A stretch of DNA of 64,000 nucleotides, taken from the NCBI RefSeq assembly GCF_018494085.1, contig NZ_JABBFP010000012.1, positions 44,954 to 108,953 on the forward strand, written 5' to 3'. The notes beneath the pieces are model-generated. The model made no database searches. It had not been told where the DNA came from and saw only the letters and a program-made list of their open reading frames with translations. The DNA comes from Rosenbergiella collisarenosi. Lineage in GTDB: Bacteria; Pseudomonadota; Gammaproteobacteria; Enterobacterales; Enterobacteriaceae. Made by a program: the position numbers and the translations under genes. This document shows, in pieces, positions 45,928 through 53,739 of the stretch. Each line of letters opens with the position of its first letter. Positions within the stretch are counted from its first letter, which is position 1.

Positions 45928-48900
45928 ATGGAATTGTTGTCGCCAGTTTTTAGAAAAATAGCCAGCCGAGTCATCGTCATTGGCGTCATTTCGCTGCTCT
46001 GTTATAGCATTGCTCAGTATGGCGAGTTTTGGGGAGTCGGACACGCTTACCCGCTATCGCCCCTTCATTGCCGTGGCGTCGTTATTGCGAGCCTCGTGCT
46101 GTCAGCCTTGGTATTTTATTATGGCCTGCCTCGCTATATCATCCTAGCACTAGGAATGGGCGCAGTATTATGGGTCATGGGGCCGTTATTGTCGGTCGGC
46201 GAGCTAAAGCCATTGGCCTCACTGCTTATCCGTTCACTCCTCTGCTCGTTGCTAGCGTTAGTGACACTCGGGTACTTTCTGGCGGCGCTTGCGGTACAAG
46301 CCTATGGCGCGTTACCCCAGATAATTGCGTCACTTCCCTTCGCGCCACGGTGTCATCCACCTCGCTACCCTGAGTTAATCCGGTTAGTTAAGACCTGGCG
46401 AAAAAAGCTCCGCAACGTGAAAGGGCGGGTGCCGGTATTTAAACGGTTATTTTGGACCGATGCCGCCAGTGAACCGCACTGCTGTGTCCTGGTCGTCGGG
46501 CCACCCGGTAGCGGCAAATCCTCGGCATTAGCGAATGCCGAACTCATGTTTGCGCTGCCCTCCCAACAGCAAGCCGCACGACAGGCCGTCGAGAAGACGG
46601 AGCACTGCGCGTTATGGCTTACGGACGACGTGCTGTGGTGTGATACGCCTGGGCGCTTTTTCGATCCGCAACAGCCGCCGGAGGAGAGGGCTGACGAGTG
46701 GTCAGAGGTGGCAAAACAGCTGGTGGCGATGAAACGCGTGGCTCGAGTTGAAGCGGTGGTGGTCGTGATAGATTGTCCACGATTACTATTAGCGACCCCG
46801 CAACAATTAACCGACTATGCGGCGTTATGTCGTACCCAATTACGAACGCTGCAACAGCAGACAAATCGTGCTATCCCGCTTTATCTTTTTATGAGTCAGG
46901 GGGATCAGCTCGAGGGCTTTCATGACTATTTTCATGGCATCACTCCTGAGGATCGCCAGCAACTCTTCGGACAACCCATCGAACAGGGGCCGTCTACGCG
47001 TTCTCTTAATCGCGATGGCATCCGCCAACAGCTGGCAGCATGGGCTAAACAGATTGCACAGCAAGTTCTAGCTCAGCAACACTACTGCGAGAGTGTAGAC
47101 ACCCGCAAGGGGATAGAGCGTTTCTCTACCAACTTTGCCGCCCTGACTGAAGTATTGGCAACCTTTATTGAACATTTAGCGCCACCCCCCTACGAGCGAC
47201 TTCCCAACAGCGACCTCGTGTTAGCAGGGATCTATCTCGGTTGCAGTGCGAACCCTCGCGGGCGGCCCTATACTTATCCTCACACACTGGTTCAGCAGTG
47301 GCAAAAGCAGCCGGAGGCGTTGGATGACCGCAATAGCGACGGTCAGCCACTAGGGCATCCATCTCAACACTACTTCTTGAATACCTTCTTCAATCATCTG
47401 CTGGTCGGTGAGTGCCGCGCACGCTTGCGCGGTACAGCGCAGCGTTTCTCGGCTCGTTATCGTCGAGGGGCTGCCTTCGCGCTACTTACCCTGTGCAGTG
47501 CACTAATTCTCTATGCGTTGACGCGGAGTTATTACGCTAATCACCGTTATCTCACTCAGGTTGGTGACGGTCTTCAACAACTCAGACAACAGCTGAGCAC
47601 GACGCCTGTTACCTTAGACAGTGCGTTGAGTCGACTGCGCCACCTCTCACCGTCCGCCGCGCGAGTAGCAGGAGATACGGCCTTTTCCAGCGGGCATTGG
47701 GGGCTATATACTCCGCCGTCCTGGAAAGATAGCGTTAATGCCGTTTATGACCAGTGGTTAGTCGATTATTTACTGCCCCAATTAGGACGCGCAGTGGCCG
47801 AGGAGATTTCGGCGCAGATTAGCCGTAACGATCCCTATTCATTGTTCACAACGTTGCGTGTTTATCTCATGCTGCAGGGGGAAGTCCCGAGAGATAACGG
47901 CTTTCTTATCACTTGGTTTTCGGATCACGAGGCGCAATTACCTCTCCTCAAGAGCCAAGACAACGCCGCCACACTACTTCGCCACCTGCTGCGTGATACA
48001 GACTGGCCGCCGCTTAATGGCCCCCTCGGTCGGCAACAGATTAAGGCTGCACGCAAGCTATTAGCCGAACAACCGTTGGCGACCTACGTCTATCAAGACA
48101 TCCTGCAGCACGTCGCGCCTGAATCTCTACCCGCCAATGGTTTATCGCAGTTGATTACCCCGGCACAGCCATCGCTGTTTACTGAACCCGGGCAGGGGGA
48201 TCCGCTGGCAGGGCTGTATACCCTGTCCGGTGCGCAGTTCTGGAGCAAGACCATTTATAAGACACTGTTCCCGAACGCGCTGGCGCGGGTTGAATACATG
48301 CTTTATGGCGAGGAGCAACGCGGCGCAGGGCTGGTGACTAAGCAGGAGGTGTGGCAGCAGGTTACTACACGTTATTTGGATGATTATCGTAGCTATTGGC
48401 AGACTTTCTTGCAGGGGATCCAGTTTGCTTTACCGGTGGAAGACGGCAAAGCAAAACGGGTAAATACGCGTCAGCGCGTGGAGTATCTATTAAAAGACTT
48501 CACCCGCCAAGACTCGCAATTACGCCAGCTACTGGTGAACATCGCACACCAGACACAACCCGGCACGCGTCAGCAGCAGAAGGACGACAAGCCGATGCTT
48601 TCAGTGGCAGAGGGTGGAATGCTAAACGATGAGATGGCACAGCGAGTGGATCGACACTTCGCAACCCTTCATCGCTTCGTCGAACCGCCTAGCACTCCGT
48701 CTTCGTTTTCATTGGAGCAGCTAGAACGTGCATTCATCCAGCTCTACCTGAGCATGCAAGCCACGGGAGTGACCAGCGAACGTCAGCTGTCGGCGCTGGT
48801 TGCAGGGCAATCGGAGACGGACAGCGTGCAGACTTTCTTGCTGCACCTCGACCAGTTACCGGCGCCTCTGCCACAGCTACTCGGTCAATTATTTTCCGTT

Positions 48901-49623
48901 GCTCAGCGGCAAGTCACTCAACAAGCGTGGGCAACCAATGCCCAACAGATCGAACAAGAGATCATCACGTACTGTCGCCAACACCTACTGGGGCGCTATC
49001 CCTTCGCAAAGCGAGGAAGGGATGCCTCGCCACAAGCTATCGTTGAGATGTTTGCTCCACAAGGCAAGTTAAGCCGCTACTTTTCCCAGCACCTCGCCGA
49101 TAACGTTGATACCCGGCATCGTCCATGGCGCTTCACTCGCGCAGAACCGACGCTTTCGCCACAGTTGCTGGCTGTTTTTGAACAAGGAGACCGGATCCAG
49201 CAGCTGCTTTTTCCTCAGTCGTCATCGCACCCCTCTCTAGACTTCAGGCTGTCGGTGAAGGAGTTAGCGAGCGGTATTACCCAACTAATTATCGATAACG
49301 ACAACCAGCAATTTCGTTATGTCCATGGACCGATTATTCAGCAGGCCATGCACTGGCCTGCACAGAGCCTGACGCCAAACTTACAGATCCGGGCGATCGC
49401 CGCTAAAGGCCGTCTAGTGTGGAAGGTCGAAGAGAAAGGCTACTGGGGACTATTTCGTTGGCTTGAGGGGAGTCACTCACAATTTGAGCCTCGTAGCCAA
49501 CAAACCCTCATCACGCTGGGAGATGATGGGCAACACGCGACGATCGCGATTAATGAATTGGGGCGCTCTGTGCCTGAGCTAATTAGGCTATTTCGAACCT
49601 TTCGCTGTCCGATTGGCGATTAG
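45928..49623 (+). CDS. tssM: T6SS inner-membrane scaffold TssM (IcmF)
   Basis: The 1231-aa product has three N-terminal membrane segments (about 15-130), then a cytoplasmic NTPase-like domain with Walker A GPPGSGKS (about 190-198) and the DVLWCDTPGRFF segment, and another membrane segment near 520-540. A large periplasmic domain contacts TssJ. The C-terminus has GYWGLFRWLEGSH. Walker A is intact, so ATP or GTP binding is expected. It follows tssL after 11 bp and precedes vgrG after 28 bp. Confidence 0.93.
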   Translation: MELLSPVFRKIASRVIVIGVISLLCYSIAQYGEFWGVGHAYPLSPLHCRGVVIASLVLSALVFYYGLPRYIILALGMGAVLWVMGPLLSVGELKPLASLLIRSLLCSLLALVTLGYFLAALAVQAYGALPQIIASLPFAPRCHPPRYPELIRLVKTWRKKLRNVKGRVPVFKRLFWTDAASEPHCCVLVVGPPGSGKSSALANAELMFALPSQQQAARQAVEKTEHCALWLTDDVLWCDTPGRFFDPQQPPEERADEWSEVAKQLVAMKRVARVEAVVVVIDCPRLLLATPQQLTDYAALCRTQLRTLQQQTNRAIPLYLFMSQGDQLEGFHDYFHGITPEDRQQLFGQPIEQGPSTRSLNRDGIRQQLAAWAKQIAQQVLAQQHYCESVDTRKGIERFSTNFAALTEVLATFIEHLAPPPYERLPNSDLVLAGIYLGCSANPRGRPYTYPHTLVQQWQKQPEALDDRNSDGQPLGHPSQHYFLNTFFNHLLVGECRARLRGTAQRFSARYRRGAAFALLTLCSALILYALTRSYYANHRYLTQVGDGLQQLRQQLSTTPVTLDSALSRLRHLSPSAARVAGDTAFSSGHWGLYTPPSWKDSVNAVYDQWLVDYLLPQLGRAVAEEISAQISRNDPYSLFTTLRVYLMLQGEVPRDNGFLITWFSDHEAQLPLLKSQDNAATLLRHLLRDTDWPPLNGPLGRQQIKAARKLLAEQPLATYVYQDILQHVAPESLPANGLSQLITPAQPSLFTEPGQGDPLAGLYTLSGAQFWSKTIYKTLFPNALARVEYMLYGEEQRGAGLVTKQEVWQQVTTRYLDDYRSYWQTFLQGIQFALPVEDGKAKRVNTRQRVEYLLKDFTRQDSQLRQLLVNIAHQTQPGTRQQQKDDKPMLSVAEGGMLNDEMAQRVDRHFATLHRFVEPPSTPSSFSLEQLERAFIQLYLSMQATGVTSERQLSALVAGQSETDSVQTFLLHLDQLPAPLPQLLGQLFSVAQRQVTQQAWATNAQQIEQEIITYCRQHLLGRYPFAKRGRDASPQAIVEMFAPQGKLSRYFSQHLADNVDTRHRPWRFTRAEPTLSPQLLAVFEQGDRIQQLLFPQSSSHPSLDFRLSVKELASGITQLIIDNDNQQFRYVHGPIIQQAMHWPAQSLTPNLQIRAIAAKGRLVWKVEEKGYWGLFRWLEGSHSQFEPRSQQTLITLGDDGQHATIAINELGRSVPELIRLFRTFRCPIGD

Positions 49624-49651
49624 TCGGCTATCAACATAATCAAGGAAGACG

Positions 49652-51787
49652 ATGAACAGAATACTGACATTACTTATTAACGCTGACACCACACAGCGAT
49701 TCGTGATCACACAACTCTCGGGGGTTGAAGCGCTTTCGACCCTGGGTCACTACCAGTTAAACGCTCAGACCGTGGGGCAAGAGGGGGGCGCTACGCTGCC
49801 GGACATTGAATTGAAATCGCTGATCGGTCAATCGGTGAGTATTCGTATTGAGTTGGAAGCCGAACAGGATACTGCGTTGCCCCCCCCGGTTCGTTGGATA
49901 AATGGTATGGTGGAAAAGGCCCGCTACTTGGGGCATGACGCGCAGCATGCCCAGTACCAGATGATTATTCGACCTTGGCTGTTTCTTCTGAGGAAGACGA
50001 CCGATTTTAAAATCTATCAGCAAAAGTCGGTCGTCGATATTCTACACGATGTGCTCGCCGATTACGGGCGAGCCTACGAGTGCCGATTAAACGATGTCTA
50101 TCCGGCACTCGATTACCAAGTACAGTATGGCGAAACCGATTTTGATTTTATTCAGCGGTTAGTGGAGAAATGGGGAATTTATTGGTACGTCGAACACGAT
50201 GAGCGTGACCATAACATTGTCTTTGTCGATAGTCCGTCTGCGCACACGCCGATTGCGCATGAGCGCTACAAAACCTTACCCTATCTAGCCGAGGCTCCCG
50301 AGCTTCAGGCGCCTTATATTCCTACTTTTCACTACCAAGAGAGCCTCACATCGGGTCACTGGGTCACCTCTGACTACGATTTTACGCGCTCGCGTAAAAC
50401 GCTATCGGTAACCGAACAGCAGCCGCGTAAGACGCCTTACAATCGTATGGAAATTTACGATTGGCCGGGCGACTTTACGCAGACCGAGATAGGAGAGCAC
50501 CTCGCTAAGGTTCGTATCGAAGCATTGGGCGCACAAGGGCAGCGCTGTTCTGGCAGCGCGGCGCTGCGCGGACTTAGTTGCGGATCGCAATTTACGCTAG
50601 CGGCTTACCCTCTCGAACAGGCTAATCGCGCCTATTTTATCCTGCGCAGCGAGCTTGAGATCATCAATAATCAGCAAAGTTCTACCCAAGCCCTCTGTCA
50701 GACAAGCTGTCAGTTTACGGTGCAACCGCTCACTAAGCGTTATCGTCATCCACAAAATACCCCGAAGCCTCGAACGTTTGGTCCGCAGACCGCTAAGGTT
50801 ACCGGGCCTGCCGGTAAGGAGATTTGGACCGACCAATTTGGTCGCGTTAAAGTCCGCTTTCACTGGGATAGATATGGACACAATAGCGAGGCCGACTCCT
50901 GCTGGCTAAGGGTTAGCCAAGCTTGGGCCGGTAACCGCTTTGGCGGCATGTACATACCGCGTATTGGTCACGAAGTGATTGTCGATTTTATCCAGGGCGA
51001 TCCGGATCGTCCGCTAATTATCGGCAGCCTATATAACGACAAGTCGGCACCGCCTTGGGCGTTACCCAATAATGGTAGCCAAAGTGGCTTAGTGAGCCGC
51101 AGCGTAGGGGGGAATGAGGTCAACTTTAATGGTATTCGCTTCGAAGATAAGTTAGGGCAGGAGCAGTACTGGGAGCAAGCTGAACGGGATATGCACCGCC
51201 TTATTAAGCAGAACGAGGTACAAGTTGTTGGGGCATCAAGGCAGGTCGATGTCGGACAAAACTATCGCTCAACGGTAGCCGGTACGAGTGATTATGTTGT
51301 CGGGGCATCGCTGGGGGTCACCGTTGGCGGCGCGCATAACACTACCGTCGGCGGAATAATTGGTATGAACGCTGGGGCGGCGATCGGCGTCAATGCGGGG
51401 GGAGCCATCGGTATCAACGCCGGAGGCGCGATCGGTATCGCCAGTGGTGGGGCGATGTCGATGGTCACGGGAGGTGCCATGGGGCTAGCCGTAGGCGGCG
51501 CGATGGGACTGAGTTCCGGGGGCGACTTGGTGATCTCTGCGCGTCGTATCCGGATTATTGCCGATAGCCAAATTATCCTACAAGCAGGACAAATCGACTT
51601 TAATCCTGGCGATGCGGGTCCACGCGGCGGCGGAGGTGGCGGGGGCGTTATTGGCCTGCCCGGCGCCACCCCGTCGGCCGGGCTATTTGTGGGGAAAAGG
51701 CTAGGGCCGACCCCCAACCCGACCCCAACACCAACGGTAACTACCAGTATCGGACCAGAGATTAGAAAGCCACAAGGAGGGGAATAA
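49652..51787 (+). CDS. vgrG: T6SS spike protein VgrG (TssI) with glycine-rich octapeptide tail
   Basis: The 711-aa product has gp27-like (1-370) and gp5-like (370-530) regions with KRYRHPQNTPKPRTFGPQTAKVTGPAGKEI, the FGRVKVRFHWDRYGHNS motif and the GGMYIPRIGHEVIVDFIQGDPDRP signature. Unlike a plain VgrG, residues about 550-630 form an 8-residue repeat (GGAIGINA, GGAIGIAS, GGAMGLAV and so on), then a Gly-rich run (about 660) and a Pro/Thr-rich end. The tail is likely an elongated beta-needle. It overlaps the PAAR gene by 1 bp. Confidence 0.94.
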   Translation: MNRILTLLINADTTQRFVITQLSGVEALSTLGHYQLNAQTVGQEGGATLPDIELKSLIGQSVSIRIELEAEQDTALPPPVRWINGMVEKARYLGHDAQHAQYQMIIRPWLFLLRKTTDFKIYQQKSVVDILHDVLADYGRAYECRLNDVYPALDYQVQYGETDFDFIQRLVEKWGIYWYVEHDERDHNIVFVDSPSAHTPIAHERYKTLPYLAEAPELQAPYIPTFHYQESLTSGHWVTSDYDFTRSRKTLSVTEQQPRKTPYNRMEIYDWPGDFTQTEIGEHLAKVRIEALGAQGQRCSGSAALRGLSCGSQFTLAAYPLEQANRAYFILRSELEIINNQQSSTQALCQTSCQFTVQPLTKRYRHPQNTPKPRTFGPQTAKVTGPAGKEIWTDQFGRVKVRFHWDRYGHNSEADSCWLRVSQAWAGNRFGGMYIPRIGHEVIVDFIQGDPDRPLIIGSLYNDKSAPPWALPNNGSQSGLVSRSVGGNEVNFNGIRFEDKLGQEQYWEQAERDMHRLIKQNEVQVVGASRQVDVGQNYRSTVAGTSDYVVGASLGVTVGGAHNTTVGGIIGMNAGAAIGVNAGGAIGINAGGAIGIASGGAMSMVTGGAMGLAVGGAMGLSSGGDLVISARRIRIIADSQIILQAGQIDFNPGDAGPRGGGGGGGVIGLPGATPSAGLFVGKRLGPTPNPTPTPTVTTSIGPEIRKPQGGE

Positions 51788-52050
51788 TGTTAAGCGCAAG
51801 AGTTGGGGATGCCACCTCGCACGGTGGCGTTATCATCACGGGGCTCGGGACGGTGCGCTGTCATGGCCTGCCGATTGCCTTAGCCGGCAGTAGCCTCACC
51901 AGTTGTTCTGCTTTGCATGGCGCGAGCCCTATTGCGACCGGTTCTAGCGCGGTATTTGCCACCGGAGTACCGGTTGCTCGTTTAGGCGATACGACCGGGT
52001 GTGGCGCGCAGATTATCAGTGGGGCGCCCGATGTATTTATTAGAAATTGA
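51787..52050 (+). CDS. PAAR-domain spike tip protein
   Basis: The 87-aa product is a lone PAAR domain: ARVGDATSHGGVIITGLGTVRCHGLPIALAGSS and VARLGDTTGCGAQIISGAPDVFIRN, with repeated P-x-x-x-x-G-D and His/Cys metal ligands. It sharpens the VgrG tip. It has no N-terminal membrane segment and no C-terminal toxin domain, so effectors must be loaded by other means. The end overlaps the next gene. Confidence 0.93.
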   Translation: MLSARVGDATSHGGVIITGLGTVRCHGLPIALAGSSLTSCSALHGASPIATGSSAVFATGVPVARLGDTTGCGAQIISGAPDVFIRN

Positions 52051-52477
52051 GTTAATGCGGCAACGAAGGCTCGCTGAACGTAAAAAATCCTCGGCGCGCG
52101 CTGCGCATCAAGGCGCCTACTTTTTGGAGCGGGGAGATGAGCAGGATCTTCTCAAAGCGTTAGCGAAAGAGTCTTGGTATTACCAAGACGATCCGCAAAC
52201 ACTTTACAACCCACGGGGTCAGCTCTCCTCGCCCAACGAAGAGACGGTCGAACAGCTTTTTAAACAAGATATTGAGGATTTAGCACGGCGATTGGTGACC
52301 GATATCCTCCAGCCATCGCTCACCATCGCTGATATTATCGCCCAGCTTGAACGGGAAACACTGGGGGGCGTCGCCTTCGAGCAACGTGGCATTGGCGCCG
52401 ATATATTGACCTTATTGGAGGATGAGGTTTACGCGATCGATGAATGGTGGGTCGATACTCAACACCATGAACAATAA
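52031..52477 (+). CDS. unknown protein between PAAR and tssE in the T6SS operon
   Basis: A 148-aa acidic, helix-rich soluble protein that I do not recognise. Features: basic N-terminus (QRRLAERKKSSARA), then YFLERGDEQDLLKALAKESWYYQDDPQTLYN, a long amphipathic middle (EETVEQLFKQDIEDLARRLVTDIL) and an acidic end (LLEDEVYAIDEWW). It has no signal peptide or membrane segment. The frame opens with GTG 52001; ATG 52031 is preferred, with ATG 52055 possible. It overlaps the PAAR stop and precedes tssE by 9 bp, so it is translated with the T6SS. Adaptor or baseplate accessory are guesses. Confidence 0.65.
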   Translation: MYLLEIELMRQRRLAERKKSSARAAHQGAYFLERGDEQDLLKALAKESWYYQDDPQTLYNPRGQLSSPNEETVEQLFKQDIEDLARRLVTDILQPSLTIADIIAQLERETLGGVAFEQRGIGADILTLLEDEVYAIDEWWVDTQHHEQ

Positions 52478-52486
52478 GGATAAACG

Positions 52487-52966
52487 ATGATGAATTCTCC
52501 CCCTCACGGGACACCGGTCACATTATATAAATTACTGGATGACGATCCTCACCAAGACGAAACATTCGCGACCGACCCTCTAACGATTAAGCATCTCGTG
52601 ACACAGGATCTTAGCCAATTGTTGAATAGCCAACCTACGCAGAGATTGGCCGCTGATCAGGCAGACCCTTTGGTTGCGGCATCTGTAGTGAATTATGGAT
52701 TGGGTATTACTATCGGCGAGTCTATGTCGTCCGCGGACTATCCCGACGTTGAATCGGCAATTCGTTGGGCAATTATCCGCTTCGAGCCGCGTATCGATCC
52801 CCATCATTTAACCGTAAAGGTCCTGCCAATCATGACGCGGAGCCAGACGGTATCCCAACTTAGCATCAGCATCAGTGCGAAACTTCTCGCCTATCCCGAA
52901 GCGATGGCACTGAACTTAGCCGGGACCTATGACCTAGGTACGGCTAAGGCGATGTTTAGCCCCTAA
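52487..52966 (+). CDS. tssE: T6SS baseplate subunit TssE (gp25-like)
   Basis: The 159-aa product has the gp25/lysozyme-like core: VVNYGLGITIGESMSSADYPDVESAIRWAIIRFEPRIDPHHLTVKVLP. The conserved AIRxAIxxFEPRI motif is clear. TssE joins TssF and TssG in the baseplate wedge. Its N-terminal 60 residues are less typical. It is the last gene of the plus arm, followed by hairpins. Confidence 0.88.
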   Translation: MMNSPPHGTPVTLYKLLDDDPHQDETFATDPLTIKHLVTQDLSQLLNSQPTQRLAADQADPLVAASVVNYGLGITIGESMSSADYPDVESAIRWAIIRFEPRIDPHHLTVKVLPIMTRSQTVSQLSISISAKLLAYPEAMALNLAGTYDLGTAKAMFSP

Positions 52967-52985
52967 AAGGGATGACTTTATACAT

Positions 52986-53030
52986 ATAGGATTATTGTTT
53001 TTATAGGTATAAACAATAAATAAATCCTAT
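52986..53030. terminator. hairpin at the end of the T6SS plus arm
   Basis: ATAGGATT (52986-52993) pairs with AATCCTAT (53023-53030), and inside it ATTGTTT pairs with AAACAAT, giving a long stem with a 4-base bulge. It may end or stabilise the long transcript. A second weaker C4/G4 hairpin lies near 53050-53070. Confidence 0.5.
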
Positions 53031-53127
53031 TCTCATATATTTTTTATTCCCCTATCCTGTCCTCGGGGTACTTTTTAATTTATTAGGGAAACTACTAGCG
53101 TTACTCACTTGTTTTTGCGGGTAAATA

Positions 53128-53727
53128 ATGGATGCATTAGTCATTAGCGTCGTTAGTGAAGACGCCTACTTCAAACTAGGTGTCATGTCATTAGTCCATC
53201 AACACTGGGAGGGGGGAACGAATCAACTATGCATAGCGACTGACGATAGACCTTATTTTGATCTGTGTTTCGATTTTCATAAAGAAGTTGTCGTTATTAG
53301 CGCATCGTCATTACTGCGGCGCTGTCCTTCGCTAATCGTCTCATCGCATCAGTGGGGAGATATTTATATTCCTTTTAACTGTCGTCGTTATCGCTTAACT
53401 CAGATTGAAAAAAAACTAGCGAAAATTTTAGAGATAGCCTTAGGCAAAATTATTAATGAGGCCGATTTAAACCTCTTTATTACCAATGGAGAAATTAGAG
53501 GATATCAGCAACTCTCCCAGACTGAGTTTTTAATCATGACCTTTATTGGTCAAGGGTTAGATTGTTACCTCATTTCTAAAAAAATTAATCGCTCGCCTAA
53601 AACGATTCGTACACATTATCGAAGCGCCAGTCGAAAACTCGGGTTTGATAATCGCGCAGATTTTTTTCGGTTTGCAAAATATATATCAAAAAATAATCAA
53701 GGCGTTATCAACACACTCTGTCTTTAA
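53128..53727 (+). CDS. LuxR-family (helix-turn-helix) transcriptional regulator
   Basis: The 199-aa product has a C-terminal LuxR-type helix-turn-helix (about 138-190: LSQTEFLIMTFIGQGLDCYLISKKINRSPKTIRTHYRSASRKLG). The N-terminal 110 residues do not match a standard receiver domain with phosphoacceptor Asp, so the input is unknown. Position at the end of the T6SS/fimbria locus and 12 bp before an autotransporter suggests it may control either. It could be a fimbria/adhesin regulator like other orphan LuxR proteins in enterobacteria. Confidence 0.78.
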   Translation: MDALVISVVSEDAYFKLGVMSLVHQHWEGGTNQLCIATDDRPYFDLCFDFHKEVVVISASSLLRRCPSLIVSSHQWGDIYIPFNCRRYRLTQIEKKLAKILEIALGKIINEADLNLFITNGEIRGYQQLSQTEFLIMTFIGQGLDCYLISKKINRSPKTIRTHYRSASRKLGFDNRADFFRFAKYISKNNQGVINTLCL

Positions 53728-53739
53728 AATAAGGATATT

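Noticed and set aside
51292..51717. 141-aa open frame antisense to the vgrG tail
   Set aside because: It is the mirror of the Gly-rich DNA repeat (Pro/Ala-rich translation) and has no ribosome-binding site.
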